Numbered from the stretch's first letter, positions 23,130 through 34,679 are shown. The stretch is DNA of 64,000 nucleotides from Lycorma delicatula (GCF_047948215.1 NC_134465.1:17504022-17568021); one strand, 5' to 3'. The notes: a model not told the origin generated them from the sequence alone. Program-made: numbers and translations.

Positions 23130-23197
23130 CTTCTCTTTCGCTCTTCCAGCGTGTTTTGGACAGATTTGGCGATCAAAGAACCCTTGCTTTCCGCCAC
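23130..23197 (-). pseudogene. Amph: Captured amphiphysin first coding exon, disrupted
   Basis: On the minus strand the 68-nt exon reads, with one base missing, as (M)AESKGSLIAKSVQ then HAGRAKEK, followed at once by GTAAGTAAT, a strong splice donor. Family knowledge: insect amphiphysin, a BAR-domain membrane-curvature protein, begins with a short N-terminal segment of the type xENKG-x3-AKSVQKHAGRAKEK. This is the first helix region ahead of the BAR coiled coil. The start codon is GTG instead of ATG, and the missing base near the VQK position shifts the frame, so this copy cannot make the peptide. Upstream is a leader with a pyrimidine tract and CAG (TTGTTTTTTTCAG) 13 bases before the start. 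Confidence 0.8.
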
Positions 23198-23699
23198 CTT
23201 CTGATCGCTACTGAAAAAAACAACTAAACCGCTTTCATATTCCTTCCACCGACCAAACTAGTAAAGGGAACGTTCTATACACACGCGGAGTAAAACAAAA
23301 CTACCTTCCACTAGTTCGCCAGGGTTCGCACTGCGGGAGCGACAGTGCTCTCTCTCCCTTACAGCCTCGCGTGCAGCTTCCTATGTGCACAACAGCCAAA
23401 CATCATGTCGCTGTAAATGTGAAGCGCACAGTCGCATAGATTTTTGTATATATTTCATAAACTGGGGGGATGGCTACTGACAGTAAGCTTAAGGATTATA
23501 TATTGTGCAAGTATAAAGAAAGAATTAAAGAAAAAAGGACTCATTATATTAAATGTTATCGATAATATCAAGTGGAAATGAAGGGGTGCTGCAGTTCCAC
23601 AGCGCCTATACGCGAGCCGCTACTGCGGGTAGCGTCTATGGATATTACTATGATCAATTTTTCAGAGTAGGAAGGTATAATTTCCTTCGAGGAACGGAG

Positions 23700-23960
23700 T
23701 TGACCGGGTAAAATTAACTTCGAAGGATACAATTGACCGGGATTTTTTCAGGCGGACACAACTGACCGACGTCCGTAAAAATATGAGTTTTACCTGGAAT
23801 GTTTGAAGTAGTAATGTTTTTACTGCTAATAGTAGAATAGAGGGAATAACTTACTGTAACAAGATAGGATAGGCAGCAAGAAGCCTGTCGCCGTTCCAGT
23901 AATTCACCCCAAAATGTACGCATCGACTGAGCCGTCTAAACTTTGATGAGTAATAAATAA
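23700..23960. repeat. Repeat I, first copy
   Basis: Matches 39290-39520 in the same orientation. Shared parts are AGAGGGAATA and GCAAGAAGCC-GTCGCCG, then AATTCA/AATCCA-CCC and TAAA-TTTnATGA. The class is unknown, and the open frames on its minus strand are only weakly similar. Confidence 0.5.
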
Positions 23961-24828
23961 TCTTCTGGTGAAAACGTTTTTGATTTCCAGTTTAATACGT
24001 CGTAAATCAATCTTTTTATTCATATTTTAAGGAATGAAATTCACTGAAAATAAAAGGATAAAATAATAGAAAATTCTTTGAAATATATATAAAAAAAATA
24101 TACAGAACTGGTGTTATTAAGAAATCAACGAGCCTCATTCTTAGCAATTTCACATGTTTTGTATAGGCTTGAAAAATTTAGTACTTCAAGTAAAAATTAA
24201 GTCGAGTACTTCTGATAACAGCAATCGATATTTCCGGAAAAATCGAAAATATATAATTCTCTACTGTTTGGCTTTATTTATCGTTAAAAAAATTATCTTT
24301 TAAAACATACAAGTAATTCATGTAGAAAAGTTATTATGAACGTTTATAAAATTAATTTAAACATAATGAAAAGATATCTTATCAACTTTCAAGGTCATTT
24401 ATAATAATAACGTTATCAGGTAATAGCTATACAAATGCATTAAAATTAGAAATAATTTCTTTTGCGTATTGGTAAATTAATTTTATGAAAATGTAATACA
24501 CAAGAAATTAACCAAATAAATTGAGTTTGGTTTATTTTTTATCGTACGCTACATAGAAGCGTTGGATCGATTTCAAAGAAATATACGAAATGAAATTATT
24601 ATTTACCGTTAACATTTTATAAATTTAAACCGTCTTAAATTAACCTATTAAATGATATTCAACTACTTTTAACAAACAATTTTTTTGTCGATATTTAATT
24701 ACCCAGGATCAGATTTATAACAGAAATACAATAAATAAAATAATAGCAGAAAAGAAATCAGGAAACAAAAAAAATTTGGAAAAGGAAAGAAAACTATACA
24801 TATTAATTTACATCTTTCGGACGTGCTT
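23961..24828. other. AT-rich spacer, no gene recognised
   Basis: Nothing was recognised on either strand. Confidence 0.45.
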
Positions 24829-25776
24829 TTTACTTCTTGTACGAAGTAAAGGAAGTATTGTGATCACGAAAAATTTCGGTTTTCAGATTTCAATGGAAAT
24901 ATCCATTTTGACCATCCCTGAATCCAGTTTGACTAGTTTCGGCGTGACATCTGTACGTTCTTACGTATGTATCTCGCATAACTCAGAAACGATTAGCGGT
25001 AGGATGTTGAAATTTGGGATTTAGGACTGTTGTAACATCTAGTTGTACACCTCCCCTTTTGATTGCAGTCGACTAGATCAAAAGTGTTCAAAAAAGCCCA
25101 AAATCCAAAACGATTTGAATTTAATAACAATATATCATAAGTGGTACTTATTTTCATCGGTTCCAGAGTTATAGCCCGATAAATTTTTAATTAATGAAAT
25201 ACTTAGATCTTACAGGGGTGAATGGGCATCGGTTCGAATCCGACTTCATCTCCTTTTATTTTTAATTTATATATATTGATCTATTAATAATTCTTAACCT
25301 CTGAGTGTAAAAAAAATTACAATAAATATTAATTCAATAATAACAATTAAAAAAAATATCAGACGTTATTAATGAAATAGAATTTTTATGTACTTTTCAT
25401 TTAAAAAAATGTGTATACGTAATTTAACAGGCGTATAAGGATGTCATGTGAACCCACCGGGTTGGTCTAGTGGTGAAAGCGTCTTCCCAAATCAGCTGAT
25501 TTCGAAGTCGAGAGCTCCAGCGTTCAAGTCCTAGTGAAATCAGTTATTTTTACACGGATTTGAATACTAGATCGTAGATACTGGTGTTCTTTGATGGTTG
25601 AATTTTAATTAGCCACACGTCTCAAGAACGATCGAAATGAGACTGCACAAGACTACACTTCATTTACACTCATACATATCATCCTCATTCATCCTCTGAA
25701 GTATTATCTGAAAGGTAATTTCCGGAGACTAAACAGAAAAAAGAAAGGAAGGAAGTCATGTGGCGTCCATATCAGT
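24829..25776 (+). repeat. Family C repeat, forward, interrupted by SINE-B
   Basis: From TTACTTCTTGTACGAAGTAA through the B-box-like GGTTCGAATCCGACTTCATC (about 25231-25250) to GGCGTATAAGGATGTCATGTG. The element then resumes after the SINE as GGAAGTCATGTGGCGTCC. Confidence 0.9.
25451..25748 (+). repeat. SINE-B, full length, inserted in family C with target duplication
   Basis: Head CCCACCGGGTTGGTCTAG includes a canonical A box (TGGTCTAGTGG), and GTTCAAGTCC serves as B box. The body contains ACACGGATTTGAATACTAGA and the tail CATCCTCTGAAG ends in GACTAAACAGAAAAAAG. It is flanked by AAGGATGTCATGTG (25437-25450) and AAGGAAGTCATGTG (25749-25762), which match at 13 of 14 positions. The host repeat consensus supports the second version as the original. 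Confidence 0.95.
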
Positions 25777-26378
25777 TTTTTGTTCATATTTATGTTTTTG
25801 TAATTCAAAAAGATTTGTAGCAAATATAAAAAATGGCGGATATTAAGACAATTTTACGGTCGAAAAATAAAATTAACTCATTAAGTGATATGCTTTAATA
25901 ATTATACTAGAAAAGGCAAGTTAAAAAAAATCTATCTGATAATACAGCGTGATTTAAAATTGCATGGCAATCTCTCGGAAGATGATTCTATAGTCGAAAA
26001 TAAGTAAAACAGTTCATATATACATAAATCAGTATACAATTCGTTACCGAATTTCGGCTCGCGAAAAATTTAGCCCTTCTTTCCGCTCCCTCTGTGAAAT
26101 TAAACCGTACTAAAATTCTTCAAGTATAAATCGAGAGGTAAATTTGGTGTTTCCTTATGGGTTATGATCTAAGAAACCGAATAAAAGTGATCTCAGACTT
26201 TTATCTTAATTATGTTTGAAGAAGAACGGGGTAAAAAACTCGTGTTCTTTCTAATTTTTATTAGAAAATACAGATTTTTAATATGATTTAGAAAAACGTA
26301 TTTCAAATTTATTTTTATAATTTTTAGCATTTGTATGTAAATCGTTCTGTTTAAAATCATATCGCTTTTCCGATCTAG
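25777..26378. other. AT-rich spacer, no gene recognised
   Basis: No gene or repeat was recognised. Confidence 0.45.
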
Positions 26379-27030
26379 TTACTTCCTTGTATGAAGTAAA
26401 GGAAGTATTGTGATCGCGAAAAATTTCGGTTTTCAGATTTCAACACAAATATCCATTTTGACTAGTTTCGGTGTGACATCTGTACGTACGTATGTATCTC
26501 GCATAAGTTTAAAACGATTAGCCGTAGGATGTTGAAATTTTGGATGTAGGACTGTTGTAACATCTAGTTGTGCCCTCCCGTTTTGACTGCAATCGACTGA
26601 ACCAAAAGCGTCCAAAAAAGCCCACAATTCTAACAAATTTGAATTTTGCACTTTTTCTTACCTGCAGTCATAAGCCCTCATTGAGAACTTTTCAACAACT
26701 TATCATAAGCGGTACTTATTTTCATCGGTTCCAGAGTTATAGTCAAATGAAATTTTAATTAATGAAATATTTGGATCTTACAAGGGGTTCGAATCAGACT
26801 TTATTTCCTTTTTTTTAAATTTTTTTAAATTTAAATGTATCGATTTATTAATAATTATTAACCTCCGATTGTAAAAAAAAAACTTTTACGATAAATAATA
26901 ATTCAATAATAATAACAATAAAAAAGAAATGTAAAAATATCAGAAGTTATTATTGAAAATTTTATGTACTTCTAAAAATGTATATATGTAATTTAATAGG
27001 CGTATAAAGTCATGTGGTTCCATATCATTT
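26379..27030 (+). repeat. Family C repeat, forward, near full length
   Basis: Starts TTACTTCCTTGTATGAAG and ends GCGTATAAAGTCATGTGGTTCC. The segment between the TTTCAACAC block and CATTTTGACTAG is shortened, losing the CATCCCTGAATCC part. The B-box-like motif is partly lost (GGGGTTCGAATCAG). Confidence 0.9.
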
Positions 27031-27880
27031 TTTTTTTTTTTTTATAATTAAAATTGAACTTCTCAAATTTGTGTTTAATTTTAGTAGATGTTATTTACAT
27101 CAATTTGCTCAGAATTAAATTCTCTGTTTTTTTTTTTTTTTATTGAAAACTAGTTTTTAATTATTTTTTTTTGTAAAAAAATATTTTCTTACTTCACGAA
27201 AATGTATATTAGTAAGATTTTATACGGATAAAATTTTTCTAATTTTATTTCTTACTTTAGAGTTTTTTTTCTACATTCCCTTTAAAAAAAGTGAAAATTA
27301 TGATAAAGAAAATTATTTTTTTGCTTTTTTTCGTTATCTTGAATTAAAATGCTCAAGAGATTTAGAGAAATTAAAGAAGGAGTTAAATCTATTCGTCCAT
27401 TTGTAGACTGTGGATGTGTGTATGTGTTAGCGTCTATTTCGGTTAATTACTTGGGAATTTCTGGTCCAGAAAAAACTTCAAATGCGGCTAGATCATTTCT
27501 GCGCATCGGGCAGTGATAATAATTTTTGAGGTCCGGTTTTAAGTAAGAAAACAAAAGCGGGTCAGGGGGCATAACACTGTTTTAGTTGAATTTAATACAA
27601 ATTTTACTAGTAAGAGTTTCAATCTCGTTAAAAAAATTTCCTATAATGATTTTAAAGTTAAAAAATAATTTTCTAAAATATTTCGATTACGTCTACATTT
27701 AATTTTATTTGTTCAGACTTGGTACGTAAACTTAGATATCTATATATGATATTTCTGCTACCGATGTTAACATTATTATCGAATAATTTGCTTAACTTAA
27801 AATTTCCATCAAAATGTAATAAAATAAAACAAATAGTTCACAGTAAAAGAAAAAAATATTTACCGAGATAGTTTAGGAAA
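27031..27880. other. AT-rich spacer, no gene recognised
   Basis: Contains long T runs and no conserved motif. Confidence 0.45.
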
Positions 27881-28690
27881 GCCGTTATGAATATTCTTTT
27901 TTTTCAAATTATCTCCCTACAATTATTTGATAATAAATTTGTTTTAATGTAATACCCGTTTTAAAATATATGCTTACAGAAAAAATAGAGTTTAATTAAT
28001 CCAGAGAATGCATTAGAGGAAATATTCCGCGCACAACTTTATTAATCTTTGTAACCATTTTTCCGGGAAATAAAAGGTTTCTAAATAATAATAGTAATAA
28101 TAATAATAACAAAATAAACGTTAGGTACAAAAACGTTCCAGCAAAAACTTTCCTATGACAATTATCGGTGTTTAAAATAAATAACGATATCGGTTTTAAG
28201 TAATATTACCTCACGCGATTAAAAATACTTGAGTTTGATATATAAATAAGTATATAATACTTCTTGATAATAAGCACGTCTATTAGATTAATAAAGAATA
28301 TTATAACTTTAAATAGTAATTGTTTAAGTACATTTTATATTGTTTTAAACTTTTTTATCCGGAGAACAAATACATAAAAAAATGATAAATGTACGATTAA
28401 GTAATTCAGATAACTTATTGTATTCTACGAACGGTGTGAGATCATCCCCGACTTTTTTTACTTGATGAAGTGGTGAATTTAAAAGCAGCGTTGCCATTTT
28501 CATTTTACCGCGTATAATAAGAGATGAAGCTTGTTTTTACATCTTCATTAGTACCCGTTCGTATAAATGTTATGTTCTGCTGAATTTTAACACGTTTACT
28601 GCGGATTCGAAACGATTGAACTTACTCTTTCGTATTTACCGTCGTTATTTTAAATTCACATTAGAAATAGTCACTGTCCTTTACGAATAT
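27880..28690 (+). repeat. Long repeat K, first arm (inverted partner at 63190-64000)
   Basis: Aligns with the reverse complement of 63190-64000 over roughly 800 bp. Matching points include TTAATTAATCCAGAGAATGCA, AATAACGATATCG, TGAGATCATCCC, CTTGATGAAGTGG, CATTTTCATTTnnnG, TTATGTTCTGC and GTTTACTGCG. Divergence is appreciable, with many indels. No coding frame was seen. Confidence 0.75.
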
Positions 28691-29570
28691 TTATATTTTA
28701 CGTAATATTAATATATATAATTTGTGTACATTCGCATTCGAAACTGTAGTAATTATCAAAATTTCTTGTGCTGAACACTCTTTGGTACCGATGAATTATT
28801 CTTTTCAAAAGTCAAAAAAATTTTTAAATCTAATTTTTACTTATTTCTTAAGATAATAAAATAATCTATCTTATATTTTTAGTTTATAAATTTTTCTATG
28901 TAAAATAATTACATTTATGTCGCTTATTATAATAAATAACAAAAAAATAGGTTTTGGCTTAGAAAAAATTCCTGTATGTTACTACATACTACGTTATTTA
29001 AATATGCAGTACGCTAACGTTTCGTTATGTAGAGCTATGAATACGTTAAATAGAGGTAAATTTATACAGTTTTATTAAAATGTAACGGTGCAGTACAGGG
29101 ATTCGTAAAATCGAGGTTTTCGGAATATCGATGTTTGTTATATAGAGGTGCGACTATATTACCGCTGAAGAAACACAATAACAAAACTATCAGCATAGAA
29201 CAATACATTACCGTTGCTTGCAAATGGAAAATAAATAACTGATAAGTTCTGTATTGAAATAAAAAAAGTTAATTATATTACAAAAATTTGAAAAACTTAC
29301 TAAATACTTGTTAGTCGTACTTTATTAACTTACATAATTATTTTTGTAAATTAATTTTTTTTTTGTGCACGACACCACTTGGTCCTTGAAGATATACTTC
29401 CAGCATTTAGTTGTCGTTCAGGTGCAATAAACTTCAGAAGATAATTTTTCATTGAATTCTTTAAAATGAAGATCAATACAGTCACGTTGGAAAAGATGCA
29501 TTTTCATATAATTTCAAGCATAATTTAATTAATCAATTAACATAGTTATATCAATAAAAAAAAGTAAAAA
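28691..29570. other. AT-rich spacer; possible terminal repeat near 29100-29165
   Basis: TCGAGGTTTTCGGAATATCG and TATATAGAGGTGCGACTATA resemble pogo/Tigger or jerky-type terminal segments, but no partner was found. Nothing else was recognised. Confidence 0.3.
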
Positions 29571-29574
29571 CATT

Positions 29575-30025
29575 TAAAAAAAATTGCTTTATACTTTTTA
29601 GTCGTACGTTAATCAAATTATTATCATACGTTGCATTTCTTTAATTAGTAGGTTAATTTGGATTTCAAAAGATAACATCGTACATTAAAATTTTTAATAT
29701 ATGTATAAAATATCAAACAAATTTTCAATCGAGCATTTACTATACAAAGTAATGAAATAGTGAAGTTTTTGCTTATTGAAATACAATTGTAAATTAAAAA
29801 AACGTTTTTGTCTCTTATATACGTTTTACAAATTCATCTTCGTACGGGAGGATGTTTGCAAAAGTAATGGCGAATTATTATATTGTCACAAGACCTTAGT
29901 AACACTGCAAAATTTCAACCGGAAATGTCAGGGAGTATATTAAATTAAGGAGGTAAGATTTGAGTACAAACACGAAAAAAAAATTCCGAGTTAAAGAAAA
30001 GCAAGTAAAAACAATTTTATAATTA
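29575..30025 (-). repeat. Repeat B, short copy without helicase
   Basis: Same left and right blocks as 5965-6830, but joined through only about 80 bp of unrelated-looking AT sequence in place of the helicase remnant. Inference: a non-autonomous deletion derivative of a Helitron-like element. Confidence 0.5.
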
Positions 30026-30560
30026 AAAAATTTACAGCAATTTCTGAAAGCATTTGATACGTATTTAAACACACAGTGTATTAACAAACTGTCGCGGCTT
30101 AGCTCTAGTTATACGGTTACTTTCGTTTCCCGTCGCGGTCAATTTTTTATTTATTTTATGTTTTCTGGTCAAGTGACCAGTGGCAGATGCGGCCAGTCGT
30201 GCGCACATACAGTAACAGCAGCAGGACTGTGTTAATTGAGCCGCCGCGCCGTACACCGTCAACCCCTTCAAAAATTGAAATTAAAAAATACCCGAAAGTG
30301 GTTTTTAAATATTTTTCTGAACGGTATGTACAAGCCTGAAATATAGAGAATATTTCGTTTAGTGGAGCCCGAAACGGGGAAAATTTGCAATCGTTATTCA
30401 CCGGTATTTTTTTTTAGCTTTCTTCATCCCTTTCAAGGTCGAGTTTCATAAGATCTAGAAATTGTTTTTAAATATTCACATGAAGATTATACAGAACAAA
30501 AATTAAGTTGATATCTTCATTCGTTGCCGATAAATTGAAAAAATTGTGGTGTTTAAAAAA
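30026..30560. other. Spacer with GC-richer block, no gene recognised
   Basis: 30090-30260 is less AT-rich and includes GGTCAAGTGACC, a short palindrome. Overlapping minus-strand frames have no recognisable product. Confidence 0.35.
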
Positions 30561-30562
30561 AA

Positions 30563-31200
30563 CTCATTTTGACTAGTTTCGGCGTGACGTCTGTACGTAC
30601 GTATGTATGTACATAACGTATGTATCTCGCATATCTCAAAAACGATCAGTCGTAGCAGATTGAAATTTTGGATTTAGGACTGCTGTAACATCTAGTTATG
30701 CACCTCCCCTTTTGATTGTAGTCGACTGGACAAAAATGTCCAAAATAGCCCAAAATCCAAAATATATGACTTTTGGACTTTTTCTTCACTACAGTAATAA
30801 GCCCTCATCGAGAGTTTTTCAAGTACATATCATAAGTGAGTGGTACTTATTTTCATCGGTTCCAGAGCGATAGCCAAATAAAATTTTAATTAATAAAATA
30901 TTTGGAGATTACAAGGGGAAGGGACATCGGTTCGAATCCGACTTCATCTCCTTTTCTTTTTTAACATTCTTTTTTTTTTGTGTGTTCAGTCATTTGACTG
31001 GTTTGATGCAGCTCTCCAAGAGCTGCATCAAACATTTAATTTAAATATATTGATTTATTAATAATTATTAACCTCCGATTACAAAAAAAAAAAATTACAA
31101 TAAATAATAATTCAATAATAGCAAAAAAAAAAAAAAAACATGAAAAATATCAGAAGTTATTAATGAAATAAAATTTGATATACTTTTCATTTTAAAAATA
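30563..31200 (+). repeat. Family C repeat, forward, 5' truncated, with small insert
   Basis: Begins inside the consensus at CTCATTTTGACTAGTTTCGG and includes GGTTCGAATCCGACTTCATC (about 30930-30950). At about 30985-31035 there is a foreign piece with CAGTCATTTGACTGGTTTGATGC, matching the 3' end of the RTE-like LINE and ending in a small palindrome (CTCTCCAAGAG). Confidence 0.8.
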
Positions 31201-31204
31201 CATC

Positions 31205-32311
31205 ATGTGTATAAGGACACCTGATTTCCTTATACGGCTATTAAACTACATATACTCATTTTTTTGCTGCACTTCATTTAAACTTATTTCATTTGAAAGT
31301 GAGATACGATCCTCCAATTGTTTAATAAAGTGCACAGTTGCACAATTGCAATGTGGTGTCCACCACATTGCATCACATTTTTTTGTGGACTCCGTATCAG
31401 CATTTCATATTAGTTTATATATTAATTCTGTTTTAAGTCGCTCAAGTAGTTATGCGGTATTAAGTGAGAACGTGTCGGATCCGTAACCATGACACATCGG
31501 TTCAAATCCGACTTCATATACTTATGTATTTTTTTAAACTTTAAATACGTTGATTTATTAATAATTATTAACCTCTGTAATAATTTTTGAATTAAAATGA
31601 AAGTTACATAAAATGTTTCACTAATAACTTCTCATTTTTTTCATATATTTTTCTTTTATTGTTATTATTATTATATTAATATATTATAGATTATTGTTAT
31701 TATTTACTGTAAAAACATTTTTTTACAATCAGAGGCTAATAATTATTAATAAATAAATATATTTAAATTATAAAAATGAAAGTTAAAAAAATATATGTGT
31801 ATGAAGTGGATTCTAACCGATGCGCCTTTCCATTGTAAGATCCGAATATTTCATTAATTAAAATTTTATTTGGCTGTAACTCTGGAACCAAAGAAAATAA
31901 GTACTACTTACTGGAAAGCTGAGACCTTATTACTGCCGTTAAGAAAAAGTTCAAAACCCACATAACTTGGATTTTGGGCTTTTTTGTACACTTTTGGTCC
32001 AGTAGACTGCAATGAAAAGGGGAGGTGGACAACTAGATGTTACAACAGTCCTAAATCCAAAATTTAAACATCCTACGGCTAATAATTTACGAGTTATGCG
32101 AGAAATAACGTACGGACGTACAGACGTCACCCCGAAACTAGTCAAAATGGATTCAGGGAGGTCAAAATGATATTTTCGTTGAAACCTGAAAACCGAAATT
32201 TTTCGCGATCACAATAATTGCTTTTCTTCGTACAACGAAGTAAACATATTTATGTGTAATTTAATAGGCGTACAAGGAAGTCATGTAGTACCCACATTAG
32301 ACTTTTTTAAA
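31205..32311. repeat. Family C composite: fragments in both orientations
   Basis: A mirrored arrangement. A reverse start (31228-31320), a forward B-box fragment (about 31490-31610), a reverse copy running to TTCTTCGTACAACGAAGTAA (about 31640-32245), and a forward end (GGCGTACAAGGAAGTCATGTAG, about 32250-32311) follow each other. A long perfect copy is absent. This looks like nested or rearranged copies. Confidence 0.7.
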
Positions 32312-33200
32312 CGTAAATTAAAAATACGAAATTCTTTTACACCGATTTACCCGTTTAAAAGATGAAAATGAATAAAGACCATTCGCGATTCCTTTTAAAG
32401 GATTTAAAGGTAAGTCCAAAAATATGTTTTATATAATTTCATCCTTAACCGGTACACAAATATTTTAATTTTATCCATTTTAAGGTGAACGTCATCCGAA
32501 TTAAGAAATCCACGCTAATCATTTGTAAACCGTTTTAGTTAAAAGAAAAAATCCAAATTTTTCAACATTTATTTAGTTTTATAAGTGAATTTTAGCTTTC
32601 TTTAGTTTTACTTTTACCGATTAAAGATTCACTTTCAAGGTGAAACTGATACCATTCGTATTTCATTTGGCCACGATTTATAAAAGTTCAATAATTGAAA
32701 GTGTTATTTTTTAGGCGTTTTTCCTTTTACATAATCGGTTTTATTTTTTTTAACAATCTACACGTTAAATACTCAGTCAGAAAAGATTTTTAATAATTCA
32801 AAGAACAAAAGTTTAACAAAAAAATATAACATCCGTACTGAAACACCGGCCTTCTTAACCGTTTTATATGTTTTCTCATTCACAAATATTTTAATATATG
32901 TACTTTTGCTACTCTTTAGCAATCATATCTTTTTTTAGACTTTTTAAATTCCTTTTTAAGATCGTTAGGTTTTTAGCTTTTTTTTTATTTTATACGTAAT
33001 GTAGAATGACTTTCCTGTTTTATATAGAGTAGAATGATATTTAAAGCGGAAGAAATCATCGTCAGATTCGGACGGAAACAAAGTTTTATAAATAAATTAA
33101 AAAAAAATATATTGTATATGAACTGGATAAGCGGTACAATATTTAAGATTTTAAGGGATATTTCTAGAGGGTGTAAAAAAAGAATAACGGGGTTTTAAAG
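32312..33200. other. AT-rich spacer, no gene recognised
   Basis: No conserved motif was seen. Confidence 0.45.
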
Positions 33201-33209
33201 CTATTGAAC

Positions 33210-33390
33210 ATCACTTAACTTTAAATTGTAGTGATGAATCACAAATAAAATGAAAGAGTGGTAATTACAGTTTTTCTGTACAGATGTTCAATATGAGCAT
33301 TCTGATCTCCGTAAGGAAAGATGGCCTTGTGACGATCTCAGTCACCACACCACCCCGTCCGTTCATAGCGCTGATGGAATTTACCGGAGA
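33210..33390 (-). pseudogene. Possible transposase C-terminal scrap
   Basis: On the minus strand a short block reads GDQNAHIEHL followed by no long frame. HIEHL-type endings occur at the C-terminus of some insect Tc1/mariner-like transposases. The adjacent complete mariner (from 33401) would then be inserted beside it. This is weak, based on about ten residues. Confidence 0.25.
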
Positions 33391-33400
33391 TCGTTCTTTA

Positions 33401-34663
33401 ACCTAGATTTTCTGAAAGGTTTTGAGCCTAACATACAAAGACATATTTTTTCTGTCAAATTCTGTTTTATTCTTCAACAGAGTCTCCTTTCAAGTCGATA
33501 CACTTTTTCTAGCGATGCTCTAACTTCTTTAACCCTTCCAAATAGTAACTGGCGGCTTTCTTCAGTTTACGTATGCGATAACCTCCTCGTCCGATGAATA
33601 TCTCTTTCCTCCAAGTAAAACTTTAAGGTTAGGAAACAAGAAAAAGTCGCTTGGGGCTAGATCGGGTAAATACGTAAGTAACTGACCCATTCAAAGTGCA
33701 ATTCGTGAGTTTTAGCCACGGCGACCGTCGATTTGTGAGCAAGTCCTGATGGAAAAGCACTTTCTTCTTCTTCAAATGCGGTCGATTTTTTGCAATCTCT
33801 GCCTTCAGCTTGTCAAGTAATGATGTGTAATACTGTCCCCTTATTGTTTTACCTTTTTGAAGATAATGGATAAACAAAATTCCGTTACTATCCCAAAAAA
33901 CAGTCGCCATCACCTTCCCGGCCGATGGAACCGTTTTCACCTTTTTCGGAGCAGGTTCACCTTAGGAGTCCACTATCTTGAGTATCGTTTCGTCTCAGGA
34001 GTGTATTGGTGCATCCACATTTCATCTACAGTTGTGGACTGACGCAAAAAAATCTGACTCGTTTTGCTTAAACTGCTCCAGCAGGGTCTTGCAAATGTTC
34101 ATTCGAATGCGTTTTTGGTCCAAAGTGAGCAAACGCGGCATCCAACGCGCGGATAGCTTATGCATATTCAATTCTTCAGTTAATATATGGCAAACACGGT
34201 CTTTCGATATGCCCATAACCTCTGCTATCTCCCTAACCTTAATTCGTCGGTCGTCCAGTACCATTTGGTGAGCTTTTTTGGTGATATCGGTGGTGGTTGC
34301 AGTTTTTTGGCCGTCCCAAATGCTCATCATCAACCAAGCTGGTACGACCGTGTTTAAATTCAGCTGCCCGTATTTTCACGGTGGCAAATGATGAGACAGA
34401 GTCCCTATGAACAGTGTCCAACTCGGTTTTAATCTGCGTAGGAGTATTGCCTTTCAAGTGCAAGTATTTAATCGCGGCACGATATTCAATTTTTTCCATT
34501 TTCACAGAAACACTCACAATGACTTACTCAAACAACCGAGCGTCCAAAACGGCTTAAATTTTAGCGAGTACATATGAACGCATGCGCAAATACATTTCCT
34601 AACTTTTGTTGACGAGTGCTGCCATCTTCATGTTGAGGCTCAAAACTTTTCAGACAACCCTCG
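33401..34663 (-). mobile_element. Mariner element, structurally complete but coding-dead
   Basis: About 1.26 kb with imperfect terminal inverted repeats: TCTGAAAGGTTTTGAGCCT at the left, and TCTGAAAAGTTTTGAGCCTC read from the right on the minus strand. TA dinucleotides flank both sides (33399-33400 and 34664-34665), as expected for Tc1/mariner insertion. It encloses one decayed transposase. It lies between spacer on the left and LINE 3' sequence on the right. Confidence 0.88.
33467..34499 (-). pseudogene. Mariner transposase, frameshifted
   Basis: About 344 codon equivalents, the normal mariner length (about 345). N-terminal helix-turn-helix region: MEKIEYRAAIKYLHLKGNTP. Middle: RRIKVREIAEVMGISKDRVC and ARWMPRLLTLDQKRIRMN. 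The first catalytic Asp is in TVDEMWMHQYTPET (about 34000-34040), the second in LFHQD (about 33750), and the third in APSDFFLFPNL (codon 33646-33648). It ends CIDLKGD-VEE and a stop at 33467. All three triad codons survive, but the blocks lie in different frames and stops occur, for instance after KRYSR, so no active protein can be made. The start is the Met that fits the family rather than the one 18 bases upstream. Confidence 0.92.
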
Positions 34664-34679
34664 TAGACACTCTAAAATC

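Larger units (their letters stand above)
22740..23625 (-). mobile_element. hAT-type miniature element carrying amphiphysin 5' end (copy 1)
   Basis: An 886-bp element with ends CAGTGACGGCTTGC at the left and, on the other strand at the right, CAGTAGCGGCTCGCG. CAGTG-led terminal repeats of this kind are typical of hAT-superfamily elements. On the minus strand it aligns through its length with 47499-48366: terminus, CTGTGGAACTGCAGC, CCACTTGATATTATC, CACAATATATAATCCTTAAG, GCGAGG and GAGAGCACTGTCGCTCCCGC, GTGTGTATAGAACGTTCC, first coding exon, GT donor, TTTTATTTTACAG. No transposase is present, so it is non-autonomous. The flanking 8-mers (CTAGTATT and CGGGTAGC) do not match well, so no clear target duplication survives. 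It also contains two perfect hairpins near its left end. Confidence 0.8.

Noticed and set aside
22732..23633. An 8-bp target duplication for amphiphysin-carrying copy 1
   Set aside because: CTAGTATT and CGGGTAGC agree at only four of eight positions, so no duplication is claimed.
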